A stretch of 64,000 bases of DNA from Talpa occidentalis (taxonomy: Eukaryota > Chordata > Mammalia > Eulipotyphla > Talpidae). The stretch lies in NCBI RefSeq assembly GCF_014898055.3, contig NW_023605194.1, positions 98,153,258 through 98,217,257 on the forward strand. Reading direction: 5' to 3'. The notes below the pieces were generated by a model that was not told where the DNA came from, searched no databases, and saw only the letters and a program-made list of their open reading frames with translations. Shown here piece after piece: positions 1 to 11,317 of the stretch. Made by a program: the position numbers and the translations under genes. Within the stretch, counting starts at the first letter, position 1. The number at the start of each line of letters is the position of its first letter.

Positions 1-2
1 TC

Positions 3-648
3 TATAACAGGGTGGTCCCCAGGAAAAGGGGAGGTGCTAGGTTCCCTGCCCATCCTAAGGAAGGGTGGAGCTGAGCAAGGAGGAGGAGAAGCTGGAGAGG
101 AGACTGGAGAGAAGGAAAGAAGGATGGAGAGCAAGAAGGAGACCTGGAGGAGGCACAAGGAGCAGAGAGACAAGTGAAGAAGCTGTGCTTGCTTCTTGGC
201 CTTGGACTGGCACCAGGGACTCAGGGGACATGGAAGGAGACACTTGGGTGAGAGGCCCATGGGGAGGTTGACAATGGCAGCCTTTATCTTGATTTTGATT
301 TTGCTCTTTTCCTTCCAGACCTTCCTGGCACCCTCCACCCCTTTCCTATGGGTCCACACCAGAAGGTACCTTAGGCTTGTGGCAAGATTTTGGGCCTCAG
401 TGGCCCTGTTTGGGCCAACCGTTTAGCTGGGCCTTTACCCATGTGGGAATGGGTAACTTTGGCTGTTTCATGTGAAAACTGTTATTCTTTCCCTTCTTCT
501 CTTTATTTCACACTAATTGTATTAAAATTCCTTTCCATTAAAGGTCTTACGCACTAGAGCATGTTTTGTCTTGATGCAGCGGATGGCAGAACCCATTTAG
601 AGTGGGCAGAAGGGGGTCGCAGGGTACCCCTCCTCCTGCCCTATAACA
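3..648 (+). repeat. Solo LTR, family LTR-1, copy 1
   Basis: About 646 bp. The ends are TATAACAGGGTGG and CCTATAACA, decayed from TGTTACAGGG and CCTGTAACA in the better copies. The 3' flank is ACTC; only its last two bases (TC) are visible at the left because the window starts there. A 76-codon sense ORF with a hydrophobic start lies at 196-426, and ATTAAA motifs sit near 521 and 537. It aligns along its length with 3004-3596 and 57725-58330. No gag, pol or env sequence is attached. Confidence 0.75.
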
Positions 649-1531
649 ACTCTATTACCTTGAGATGCAGAAGAGGGACTTAGTCTTGGTTATCTTTAGC
701 ACCCAGCTCCTAGGCATTTTGGGAGTGTTCAATAAATAGTACATAAACAAAGCCCTCAAAGTAAGGCTTTGTGTTTTGACACTTTAAACTGACATCTATC
801 AATTCTAAGACTCTTGAAAAAGTTTTTTTTTTCATCATGAGTCAGAGCTGGATCGTGCCTTTTGCCTGAGGTAAACAACATCTTAATGCTTATCTTCACT
901 TTCTATTATGTTCTGTTCGCCTTCCTGCTAATTTTCCTGTCAGAGGTCCAGGGGGAGAGCGAAACACTTTAATTATGTCTTTTTTGCAAACATTTAAAAC
1001 ACAAACCAGATTTTTAAAGCACACTTTTTTCTTCAGGTATTTTTTCTCTTTCTATGTTTCTTCCTTTTCTCCTTTCCTCCCTCTTGCTTTTCTTCCTCTC
1101 TTTTTTTTTGAGTGATTGGTATTTTCTCTTGATAAGTTAAGTTACAGCATTTGCATATGATGCAAAAGAGCATAAGATCTTCCTTCAACATTCTGCAAAT
1201 ACATGTTCAGTTATTCTTTTTGCAGGACACCATTCCAGGAGTGAAAGATACACAAAGGTGGAAAGATACACAAAATGATGACTTTCATTGAGCTTAAATC
1301 CTAGTGAATGGGGAGAGGAGCAATAAACAGGGAAATGTCAGAAAATGATAAATGTTCTAAAGAAAATATAATAAGGGTATAAGAGACTGCATTAGTGACT
1401 AAGAACTGAAGGAATCACAGGAGGCCTCCAGGCAGAGGGCCTGGCAGGAGAGTTCAAGGTGGGAACACCTTGACGAGTCCATCTTCTGCCTCTCAGGGAG
1501 TCTGATGACATGCAGGCTCCTGCTAGGAAAC
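649..1531. other. Mostly unassigned intergenic sequence
   Basis: No gene is visible. 649-1197 is AT-rich with a pyrimidine-rich run near 1020-1115. About 1198-1400 resembles the old mammalian L2-like relics that recur at 15150-15270. The short ORFs here are chance. Confidence 0.4.
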
Positions 1532-1704
1532 TGCCAGAGACTGAATAGTTGTGTCCTTCCCCACTCCCCCCAGTTCATAGGTTGAAATGCTAACACCCAG
1601 TGTGAGGCAATTAGGAGGTGGGCCTTTGGGGATGTGATTAGTTCATGAGGGTGGAGCCCTCATAAATGGGGTTGGTGAATAGGTTTATAAAGAAGCCCCA
1701 GAGA

Positions 1705-2972
1705 AATTTTTTTTCAGTTCTTCTGCCCATTTCTTGACTGGATTGTTTATTTTGTTTTTGTTGAGTCGTGTGAGTTCTTTGTATATCTTTGTGATCAGTC
1801 CCTTATCAGTTGACTGAAGTGCAAAGATTTTTTCCCAATCAGTGGGGTGTCTCTCTGTTTTGGTTAATATCTCTTTTGCTATACAGAAGCTTCTCAGTTT
1901 GAGGTAATACCAGGTGTTTATCTTTTCCTTGACTGTATTTGCTTTGGGTGATGAGTCTTTAAAGACGTTATTGCGATGTATGTCTTGTAGTGTTTTACCT
2001 ATATTTTCTTCTATATATTTTATGGTTTCAGGTCTTATGTCCAGTTCTCTTATGAATTTTGAGTTGATTTTTGTGCACGGTGAGAGGTAGTGGTCTAGTT
2101 TCATTTTTTTGCCTGTGGTGGTCCAGTTTAATGCAAATGGCCAACAGGCATATGAAAAAAATGTTCAGCATCCCTTATCATCAGGGAAATGCAAATTAAA
2201 ACCACACTGAGATACCACCTTACACCAGTAAGAATGGCACATATCAAAAAAAAAAAAAGCAACAACAAATGTTGGTGAGAATGTGGTGAAAAAGTGACTC
2301 TCCTACATTGCTGGTCCAACCACTATGGAAAGCTGTGTGGAGGTTCCTCAGTCTACTAAAAATGGAGCTACCGTATGACCCAGCAATTCCACTACTAGGG
2401 ATCTACCCAAAGGACACAAAAACATTGATTCAAAAGAAAACCTGTACCCCTATGTTTATTGCAGCACTAGTTACAATAGGCAAAACCTGGAAAAAACCCA
2501 AATGCCCACAAATAGATGACTGGATCAAGAAGATGTGGCATATATACACAATGGAATATTATTCAGCAGTCAAAAAAGATAAAATCATGCCATTTGCAAC
2601 AATGTGGATGGAGCTAGAAGGAATTATGCTCAGTGAAATAAGCCAGAAGGAAAAAGAAAAATATCGGATGGTTTCACTTATAGCAGGAATATAGGGGAAC
2701 CAAACAAGACATCAGTGTAAAAAACATAATAACAGTACAAAACACAGCAAAGCAAAACCAGACAATTATAAATCAGAGACATCCTGCAGGGGAGGAGGAA
2801 GGAGAGGGATCAGAGGGAGGGAGGGAGGAGCACAGGGGACTGAGGTGATGGTGCACGGGTGCATTGGGGAAGGAAACTCTATGGGGACTACACCTGAGGG
2901 GGTGGGGGAAGCAAATATTGTTTAAAAATGAACAATGATGTAAAAAAATTTAAAAATTAATAATAATTTTAA
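1705..2972 (+). mobile_element. 5'-truncated L1 with 5' inversion (twin priming)
   Basis: A perfect 16-bp TSD, AAAGAAGCCCCAGAGA, lies at 1689-1704 and 2973-2988. The left part (1705-2127) is L1 ORF2 in reverse; its minus-strand 139-codon ORF matches the ORF2 C-terminal region (KLDHYLSPCTKINSKFIREL). The right part (from about 2130) runs forward from [12 protein letters not shown] codons through the ORF2 end (MEYYSAVKKDK, 2308-2694) and a G-rich 3' UTR to an A-rich tail. The reversed part ends in L1 coordinates almost exactly where the forward part begins, as twin priming predicts. Not functional. Confidence 0.9.
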
Positions 2973-3003
2973 AAAGAAGCCCCAGAGAGATTCCTTGACC
3001 CTC

Positions 3004-3596
3004 TGTTACAGGGTGGTCCCCAGGAAAGGGGGAGGTTCCAGGTTTCCTGCCCCACCCAAGGGAGGGTGGAGCTGAGGAGGGAGAGAAGCTGCAGAGGGAC
3101 GGAGGAAGGAAGGAAGCAGGATGGAGAACCAGAAGGAGACCTGGAGGAGGCACACAGAGCTGAGAGACACGTGAAGAAACTGCATTTGGTCATGGACTGA
3201 GTGACACAGATGTGGGTGAGAGACCCGTGGGGAGGTGATAATGGCAACTTTTATCTTGATTTTGATTTTGCTCTTTTCCTTCCAGACTTGTCTGGTTGTT
3301 TCTGATCCTTTTCTGTGGGTCCCCACCAAAAGGTGCTTTAGGCTTGTGGCAGGCTTGGGGGTCTTGTTCTGTGCCAGTCCTGCTTGGGTGGGCTTTTACC
3401 CACAAGGGGATGGGTAACTTTGGGTGCTTGATGTAGAAGTTATATTCTTTGTCTTTCCTGTATTATTTATTGATTGTATTTAAAGTTCCTTGCCACTAAA
3501 GTCTTGTGTGTTTTGTGTTGATGCAGCAGATGGCAGAACGTATTTAGAGCAGGCAGGTTAGCAGGGTCTGGGGTAACCCCTCCCTGTCCTGTAACA
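3004..3596 (+). repeat. Solo LTR, family LTR-1, copy 2
   Basis: 593 bp from TGTTACAGGG to CCTGTAACA, with a 4-bp TSD, CCTC (3000-3003 and 3597-3600), inside the MaLR LTR. TG...CA ends and 4-bp duplications fit a class I (ERV1-like) element. It has a 60-codon sense ORF at 3235-3417 with a hydrophobic start, and a conserved TTTTCCTTCCAG acceptor-like site ending at 3285. It cannot pair with copy 1 as a provirus, because what lies between is MaLR and L1 sequence and the TSDs differ. Confidence 0.85.
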
Positions 3597-3807
3597 CCTC
3601 TACCATATGAGGACGCAATGAGAAGTTTGTGTCCGTGAATCTGGAAGACTCTATATCCCACCAGAGACCTCATCTGTTAGTAACTTCATCTTGAGCTTCC
3701 CAGTCTCCATAACTGTGAGGAGTAAATTTCTGTTGTTTATAAGCCACTCAGTCTGTGGTAATTTTATAGCAGTGCCCTTGAACTAAGACAGGAACCCTTT
3801 AGGAGCT

Positions 3808-4264
3808 TGTAGGGTAAGTGAAAAAGCAGCAGGCTTTTCTGCCCTCCCACCATTAGGATTGATAATGGATCCCTGCGGTCCTGAATGCATGTCTGATGGC
3901 GGGCACCTGGAGTAGTGTGTGGGCATGCGTAAGTGGGTACACCTGAGCTAAGACTGGTCTTATAAGGGTGGTGTCACGGGGACGCCAGCAGAAGAACGAG
4001 TGGAGAAGCAGAAGCAGAACCACAACCACAACCACAACCACGAGAAGAGCAGAAAGCAGAGAGGCAGAGGACTACCAGAGAGTGCCAGAGAGCCCAGAAA
4101 GAGTGAAGACTTGCTGAGGACTGGGAGGCTGGCAGGCCCTTGCCAGCTGTGTAAATCCCAATAAAGGCCTGCAAAAGTCACTGAGGGCTCCAGGACTCAC
4201 TCCTTTACCCCGTCCGCTTGGATCATAGAGATCCTGCTCCATGCCCTGTCCTCCTTCCCCTACA
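3808..4264 (+). repeat. Solo LTR, family LTR-2, copy 1
   Basis: 457 bp from TGTAGGGTAAG to CCCCTACA, with a perfect 5-bp TSD, GAGCT (3803-3807 and 4265-4269). It has a TATA box (TATAAG, 3961) and AATAAA (4160-4165), so U3, R and U5 can be placed. Between them is an ACCACA-type hexamer tract (4018-4043). It lies only 17 bp past the end of the MaLR LTR. Confidence 0.85.
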
Positions 4265-4269
4265 GAGCT

Positions 4270-4995
4270 GAATTCCAGGTCTGCATCACTAGGTTTAGCC
4301 CTTTCCATGTTTGACAGAAATTTGGCTCCACCAAACATGCTGTGACAAATTCACTTAGCAAAGTATCGAGCATCTGTGGTTTTGGTGGGCACTGGACATA
4401 AACGAAATTTATTACTCCCCTAAGATCATCAATGACCTTTACAATCTATTCTGTTCCTAGTGTCGCATATAATGGACTTACCATCTACCGTATTTTTTTG
4501 GATACACACACACACACACACACACAGAGCACAGGTTTAAAAGGGAATTTTTTTTTTTAGAAATCTGACTGCATTCCTATTAAATTGTTTACCTATGGCT
4601 TGTAATTCATACAGTAGAAAGACAAAGTGGTCCAAGAATGCCATGCTGGGCCTCCCTTCTGTGCGCATGCGTGTTTCACATGTTAACACTCAGTTAAGCC
4701 CTTTACATCCAATACATTCAACCAGGATTTTTTCTCCTAAGTGGATTTCTCTGGAAGCAGTGGTGGCTCTGTTGCCTTAGAGGCCAGCAGAGAAGGCTCA
4801 CACATCCTGTGCCACCTCTCAGAAAATACGTGACCACCAAGGCTGCTATGACCATTGTCATTTTGGAGAGGTGCTGGGTTCAGAGAATGGGGTCCTTGGG
4901 TTGCCTTTGAGGACGATTTCAGCAAAGTCTCCCTTTCAGTGGCACAAGGCAAGTTTACCCAAGAAATAAAGACGTTTGCACAGACACAGGCAGGT
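4270..4995. other. Unassigned sequence with a CA microsatellite
   Basis: A (CA)n run of about 23 bases lies at 4504-4526. I recognise no gene and no repeat family in the rest; the short ORFs have no family resemblance. Confidence 0.4.
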
Positions 4996-5010
4996 GAAGG
5001 TTGCATTTTA

Positions 5011-5333
5011 TTTTATTTAAGGTTTTAACATTTTTTTTTTAGATTTATTTTTATTATTTTTTTTAAAGATTTATTTATTTATTCATACAAGCACTGGGTA
5101 CAGTCAGAAGCGCAGGAGGGTGAGAGAATTCACCAGAGCCAGAGCAGGGAGCAGAGCTGGCAGAAGGACCGAAGTACACTGCTGAGGGGAGCAGCGGGCG
5201 GCAGGAGAGGTCTGTGCGCCATGTGGGACCCTTCTCCGGTGGCCGGGGAGCAGCCGGGGATCGAACCGGTGCTGCAGAGGCTTCAGGCAGCTTCGCAGCC
5301 CAGCGCTCAACCGCTGCGCCACCGGGGAGGCCC
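5011..5333 (-). mobile_element. Full-length tRNA-derived SINE, type A
   Basis: Reading on the minus strand: head GGCCTCCCCGGTGGCGCAGC with A box TGGCGCAGCGG, B box GGTTCGATCCCC, body with GCTGCTCCCCTCAGCAGTG, and an AATAAATAAATCTTT tail. The 15-bp TSD has one mismatch: GAAGGTTGCATTTTA (4996-5010) and GAAGTTTGCATTTTA (5334-5348). Confidence 0.9.
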
Positions 5334-5512
5334 GAAGTTTGCATTTTAAAAGGATAGGTTTATTAGGAAAAGAAGAAAGAAAAAGAGACACCCGTATAGT
5401 CATAGGCAGGCAGTGGAGCTGCATTTTCCAATGCAGAAATTGTACTGCTCTAGTGTTCTTTTTGGGAAGATTCATTTCTTTGTGGAATTGTTATCTACTG
5501 TTAATTACTTTT

Positions 5513-5630
5513 TTTTCTTTTATTTTTTTTGTGGGACCCTCGCTGGTGGCTGGGGTTCAAGCTGGCGCTGCAGAGGCTGTGGGCAGCCTCTGCAGCCCAG
5601 CGCTCAACCGCTGCCCCGCCCAGGGAGGCC
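5513..5630 (-). mobile_element. Short tRNA-only SINE (monomer form)
   Basis: About 100 bp of tRNA-like head, ending in GGGTCCCAC followed directly by an A-rich tail, with no body. An 18-bp perfect TSD, CTACTGTTAATTACTTTT, lies at 5495-5512 and 5631-5648. The same 3' junction occurs in the copies at 47107 and 58630, so this is a distinct form and not random truncation. Confidence 0.85.
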
Positions 5631-5648
5631 CTACTGTTAATTACTTTT

Positions 5649-7830
5649 AAGGTGTGACTGTGTTGATTTGTTAGCACCAGTGCCCCACCTCTGCTCTGGT
5701 CTGGGCCTGGGGATACTTTCTATAGCTTCTGATGCTTACTACAACAACTGGTGCCTAAAGGTTTTTCCTTTCTATATCTGATTTCACAACTATGTTCATT
5801 ACTTCTACCCCCACCTCCAGTTTCTGGCCTTGATGCCTCCATCCTAAATTTTCTACTCTTAGCTTCCATCATTACTAAGCAGGTCAAGTTTTTGCTTCCA
5901 ACCCCTAAACCTCCCCAACAAAAGTTTATGGAGGGTTTTTGCCCTAAAATTGTGTTTTAAATAGAGTTTACTGATACTTATAAAATGCAAAAACTATTGT
6001 AGCACTTTTGCCCATTTAATCTTTGCAGCAATCCTGTGAGTTTGGTGTTACTCTCATTGTAGATGAGGAAACTGCAGCTCAGAGGGTCTGCAAAACCCAC
6101 TGTGGTCAAGGAGATGATTGCTTTGAGGCGAGATCTGAAATGTGGTCACTTGTCAAGTCAAATTCTTTTTGCTTCAGCGTGCGGCCTAACCTCCCTGAAA
6201 GCCCTTCTAGGTTCATGTGTGCCCAGCATTGCCCTACCCCTTCCTGCCCCTCCCCCCCCCCACAAGGTACAGCTTGATTACTGGGTTTGTTGGTGGAATT
6301 TTGCTTGTTATGAAATTGCTGTAAACTAATTCCTAATACTTTTTTTTAAAAAAATTAAGGTAATACTGGTTTACCACACAGTAGCTTTCAGCTGTGTGGA
6401 CTCTCACCTCAGCAACTGTATACAGCACACCATGTCCACCAAACGTGGATATTTCCTGATGCAATGAAATACAGAAAGGTGGGGAGAGAGTGAAGGGGTG
6501 GGGAGGAACAGGGACAAGGAAGAAGAAAAGGAAAACTCACATTTATGGGGCTCCTGCTATATCCCAGAAACTGCTCTGGTCTCTCTAATGTAATCAGGAG
6601 TCTTACATGTTTTCACCTCTGAGCATTACCTCCAGGTGTTACTTGGTTTCCCAGCAATCTAAGACCTGCTGGTTGGTGAAAAGTCCCAGATACTAGCTTG
6701 AAACAAAGAGCAGCCGGATGGCTGTTTTAATGCTGGAGTCTTGGGCGCCCCTGGGGAGGGCGGCCTGCCTGCTCTTGGGCACCTCTGTGTGGCTGTCAGC
6801 AAACAAACACCCAGGAACCAAGAAAACCTCTGCTTTTCTTGTTCATCTTGCTGCACATTAACAATGTAAATAAATAATAAAAATGTGATTCTTAAAAATT
6901 CGTGACTGACTTTTGCATGCTTTTCAACAGAAAGACACTGTCCGAGCCTTGTGACTCGCAAGGGGTCTGACTGGAAAGCAGCTCTTGGGCTTGCTGAGCA
7001 GATTGCATCTCAGGTGCTTCATCTATAAATTGGGACCTACAATCCCCACCACCTGGGGATGTGGTGGTGCCTCGATGAGACACTGCACGAGAGGGAGCAC
7101 CCACTCACCACAGCCAATGAATGTCAGCTCCCTCCTTTCTCTCTCCTCTGCAACACACACAGAATCATTTCCACAGAGGAGTCTGCCATTAAACACTCAG
7201 AACAAGATCAAAGTAGCTTTGTTCCTACACCCTCCCCCAAGTCTAAGGGAACAGCATTTTTCTGAAAACCAAGGGACATCAGGAAGTCTGTGAGAACAGG
7301 TTAGCTGTGGGGTCCCTTCCGAGAAAGATGATCTCAGTTGTGCAAGAGCTACGGCAAAGTGTGTTTCTGGCGGCCTTTTCCCACGGGCCTTCAGCTGGGG
7401 ACCTGCCTAGAGGCTCTCACCAGAGCTGCCCTGGCCTTCCCTAAGGTCCTTGGGAGGAAGCAGTCTCCCTTGCTGAGTGCAGCTGTATTTGAGCTTTCAT
7501 TGCACTCCCCAAAGCAGGAAAGAGATTTCCCTTCAGAGTCAAGAGCAAACGGTGAGGCCATTATTCTCTATTTGTATTTATTGTGTTGACTGCGGCAGCA
7601 AAACTCTTAAGTGTGGCTTACCTTTCACAGCAGATGTCTTTTCTGCCTTTGCTTGCAGGGGTGTTTCCAAAGCAGATGCAAGCTGTACAGTGGTACCAAA
7701 AGAATGTATTTGCAAAGCTGTAAAGGCAATAGGAGAAAACCCCAGACTTTTGAGAAGCTGCCCAGGGAGGAGAACTAGTACTGCCACAACCTCCAGAATT
7801 CTCTCTCTTCGTCACCCTGTTTTATTTTCT
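5649..7830. other. Unassigned stretch with two MIR relics
   Basis: MIR-like sequence (minus orientation) is visible at about 6000-6160 (GATGAGGAAACTGCAGCTCA) and about 6530-6655 (ACATTTATGGGGCTCCTGC). A C-run lies at 6250-6260. 6660-7830 has average composition with no repeat I can name. ORFs up to 119 codons on both strands show no family signature and no shared splice context, so I do not call them genes. Confidence 0.4.
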
Positions 7831-7914
7831 CAATAGAACTTATTTCCATTTGACATACAATATATTTATTTGTTCATTTGTTGTTTATTTGTTCCACCAG
7901 TTAGAATATAAAAC

Positions 7915-8400
7915 GGTCTACGATGGAATACTTAATTTTTATCCTCTTTTTATTATTTTCTTTGTCTTTATCCTTCTATACTGTTTTTAGTGTCCCATAT
8001 ATCTCTTTTTATTTATTAATTCTTATCTCAGCTATAACTAAATGTTTAAATCAGTTAATGAGTATTGCATTCATGTACTGTATTTTTTTCATTTCTGGAA
8101 TTTCCTTTGGTTATTTTTCAAATCATTTAGTTATTATTGCATAATGTATTGGTATTTACATGTTTTTTATAACTTATGTATTTATTAACTTTAAAAATGC
8201 TTGGGTTTTTTTTTTATAATTCTATTATTTCAAGTTCTTTAGAGGTTAATCCCCAAAGAGTATTGCTGTCTCCACTTTTATTCATGGTGGATTAATTTTT
8301 ATTATGACTTCATATAAAGTTAGTTCTTTGTTGTGGTAAGCTTATTCAAATAGTGAAGATGCTGTGTCTCTATTGAATTTTGTATCTGCTACTTAAAGGT
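7915..8400 (-). repeat. Probable old L1 relic
   Basis: T-rich text such as TTTCATTTCTGGAATTTCC resembles the reverse strand of old mammalian L1 5' sequence. Heavily decayed; a short AT-palindromic stretch follows at 8446-8476. Confidence 0.4.
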
Positions 8401-8509
8401 AATAATACCAAAAAAAGTAACACCAAAACTAATTCCAGCAGGAATATATATTATATATACATATATAATAAATATAACTTATTTTTGCTAGGTTAATACT
8501 AAATTTTTT

Positions 8510-9290
8510 TTACTAATACTAAATTCATATGGAGAAAAAAGCAAGCAAGAACACCCAGGAAATTTGTGGAAACAAAGAAAGAATGAAAGAAGAGTAATTC
8601 TACCAAGTATTTAACTATATTAGAAAGCTAAAGCTAAATATGTTAGAAAGATGAATGGTACCAATCAATAAATTGAAGAGGAGTTTACAAATTTCTTCTG
8701 TAACCATCTGATAAATACTTTTGGCCTTGTGGACGATATAGTCTTTGCTATAATTAGTCAATTATAATTAGTTATTCCAATGCAATAGCAGTTGCAGACG
8801 TATATAATCAAGTGGGCACAGTTCTAGTCCAATAAAATTTTATTTACAGGCAGGAAGACATCTGGGTTTAGTCCATTGGCTATGGGACCATGGATTAAAA
8901 AATTTTTAAAGATTCAAAATACAAATATAAACATATATGAATAATTAGTATATTATAAGAAGAACTCTTCATATTAATGGAGAAAAGATTGCTCAATGTT
9001 TTTTTCAGAAAAATTGTTATCCATTTGAGAAGAGAAATAAAGTTGGATCTTTTTCTCATGCCTTAATAATTCCAAATGTATCAACAATTAAGCCATAACA
9101 GCTAAAACCATTAAAGTTCTAGAAGAAAATGTGGGATTATTTATGTAAACTAAGAACAAAAAATGTTCTAAGCATGGACTCAAATACAGAAACCATAAAT
9201 GAAAAGACCAAAGAATCAGACTTCACAAAAACGAGGATTTCTGCATGGCACAGCCTATCAATATAACATGGGGAGGGTATGAGCTCATAT
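8510..9290 (+). repeat. Old L1 ORF2 relic with an older DNA-transposon-like piece inside
   Basis: 8520-8680 starts AAATTCATATGGAGAAAAAAG and 9006-9290 contains CCATTAAAGTTCTAGAAGAA. Both match the ORF2 stretch that precedes the L1 C-terminus. Between them, about 8690-8890 resembles a nonautonomous mammalian element with CCAATAAAATTTTATTTAC; I do not assign its family. Confidence 0.5.
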
Positions 9291-10172
9291 AACAGATACT
9301 ACAGCTAGTGACGGAAATGCTTCTGTTAATCTTGTAATCTGGTTTCTCATGCTATAATATTTTTGTTATGGTGATACTATTGTCTGATTTTTTAAAAAAA
9401 TTGAATCCATTTGTATCTTGGAATAAAGATCCAAGATTCAAGTTCTCAGTTTCTATAACACAAAGCAATTTGTACACTTTAGTCTGGATAGGTGCAAACC
9501 CAAGCAAATCTCAATAAATAGACTTAACTCCTTTTGCATATTTACTGGTGAAATGATTGGCATGGTGCCCCAGCAGGAACTGTGTAAGAAATGACAGGTT
9601 AAGTAGCCTTCCTCTCAGAGTTGCTACTATGCAATCTTTGATGAAAACACTTACTGACAACACTATTCTATAAAGAGACTAGATACTTTGTTAAAATTAT
9701 GAATTGAACAAAGGCACACTCTGTACCTGTAGAAAGCATTCTTCTATACCACTGTAATTCTCAAGAAGAGGAAGATAATGACAATAAACAAAGGGAAGCT
9801 TTTATTGCAAGAAAAATTCTTGCTTTAGCTCAGTCTTTTTAAACCAGTGAAACAATAAATACAACAATATTAGCATTTATGCAGGTAATAGTAATCATAA
9901 TTTCCAATTACAATGATGAAACAAAGATTACACACAAAAAACTTCCTTTAAAACAAAAGCAACAGCTTGCTTTCAATACAATGATTGTAATTCCTGCAAA
10001 GTACACATAATAGATTAAAACTTTCTCACCAAGCAAAGAGGATGCTTTGGAGATGGAGTCCAAGAAAAATATTGAAATTGGCTTATGCTTCTCTCCATAC
10101 TATTCCTCAGACCACTAGAGAATCAGGAAGAGACATAAGAACAGACTTTGGTCAAAATTTACCTCATGGGAC
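9291..10172. other. Unassigned AT-rich sequence
   Basis: No ORF of note, no recognised repeat and no RNA gene seen. Confidence 0.35.
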
Positions 10173-10588
10173 TGTTGTGGGTTAAATCGTGTCTCTTCTA
10201 CACTCAAAAATACATCTGAAAATCCTGCCCCCTGTTGTGAATGTGACTGTATTTGGAAATAGGGATTTTTGGTTATAATTAAATTCAGATGAAGTCATAC
10301 TCACGTAGGGTGGGTGCTCATCCGACATGACTGGTGTCCTTATATGAAGAAGAGTCAGAAACACAGACATAGAGTGAAAACATCACATCACAACAAAAGC
10401 AGTTTGGAGTGTTTCTCTATAAGCCAAGAAACACCAAGATTGACAACAACCCTGGAATCTAGGAAGAGGCAAGGGAGGATTCTTGCCAAAACCTTTACAG
10501 GAAGCCTGGCCCTGTTCAGATCATTTTTGGACTTCCAGCTTCCAGCACTGGGAAAAACCAGATTTCTGTTGCTTTAAGCCACCCAGTT
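10173..10588 (+). repeat. MLT1-type MaLR LTR
   Basis: Shows the typical run GAATGTGACTGTATTTGGAA, then GACTGGTGTCCTTATATGAA, and near the end CTGTTGCTTTAAGCCACCCA. The 3' end is interrupted at 10589 by the LTR-3 element. Confidence 0.75.
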
Positions 10589-11136
10589 TGTTAGGACAGC
10601 CCTAGGAAGTACCATAGGAGCCTAATTCCCCTGCATGTCTGGATGATGGCCCCTGGGTCTGTTGAGGGGAAAAGTCCTGAATGAAGCCACCTGCTGATGT
10701 TTCATGGACTCCACCCCCTCTCCATGCCAAAGAGTTCCCAGGCAGGGAGGACTGAAAATCCATCAATGCCAAGATCTGCCCTTGACTTGGCTTCCCAAAG
10801 GGGTGATAGCCGGGAACTAAGGTGGCATTAAGCAGCCATGCTTGATACAAAATCAAACATATGTGGGCCTGCGCTCTCTCTCATTTTGCCCTCTTTCAGC
10901 TCGCTCTCAGCTTGCTCTCAGGGTCCCGATCAGGCAGTGTTACTGTTGGGACGTGTTCACCAGTGAATCTCTCTCTTTCTCCCTGGGTTCCCCCTTTTTT
11001 CACTTCCCCTTTATAAATAAACCTTTTATTAACTTTGTGCACCTACATTTGGGTCTTGTTCTAAGTCATGTCTTAGTGCTCAGTTCAGGACTCACACTCT
11101 GGCCACCCTTTCTCCTTTTGGGGTTGTCCTGTAACA
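10589..11136 (+). repeat. Probable solo LTR, family LTR-3
   Basis: The ends are near-inverted repeats: TGTTAGGACA at 10589 and TGTCCTGTAACA ending at 11136. AATAAA sits at 11016-11021, followed by T-rich sequence, as in an R/U5 region. The flanking 4-mers are AGTT and AGTA, an imperfect TSD. It is inserted at the 3' end of the MLT1 relic. A 135-codon sense ORF (10842-11249) runs across the LTR end and is chance. Confidence 0.6.
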
Positions 11137-11317
11137 AGTATATGCAGTCACTGTGGGAACCAGATTATAGGTGTATGGGGGGTGGAGACAGTGATGGAAG
11201 GAGCCAGTGTCCCTGTGAGTCTCATCAGGTTGAGCTCATTCTGAGGTGATGGAATGATGGTGGCATGGCAGACCTGCTCTGGGATGGGCTGAGGACTCTG
11301 GCAAGTGGGAGAGATTG

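Larger units (their letters stand above)
1532..3790 (+). repeat. MaLR LTR (MST type), split by two later insertions
   Basis: Three pieces read as one element: 1532-1704, 2989-3003 and 3601-3790. The first has the MST-like run TTAGGAGGTGGGCCTTTGGG followed by GGTGGAGCCCTCATAAATGG. The last has the typical 3' end with TTTCTGTTGTTTATAAGCCA and ends in AAGACA. The likely 5-bp target duplication is GAAAC (1527-1531) and GGAAC (3791-3795), one mismatch. The breaks coincide exactly with the TSDs of an L1 and of a solo LTR. MaLR elements are old nonautonomous ERVL relatives. Confidence 0.8.

Noticed and set aside
2308..2694. 128-codon ORF as a host gene
   Set aside because: It is the L1 ORF2 C-terminus.
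3..3596. Provirus bounded by LTR-1 copies 1 and 2
   Set aside because: The interior is MaLR and L1 sequence and the flanking 4-mers differ, so these are two independent solo LTRs.
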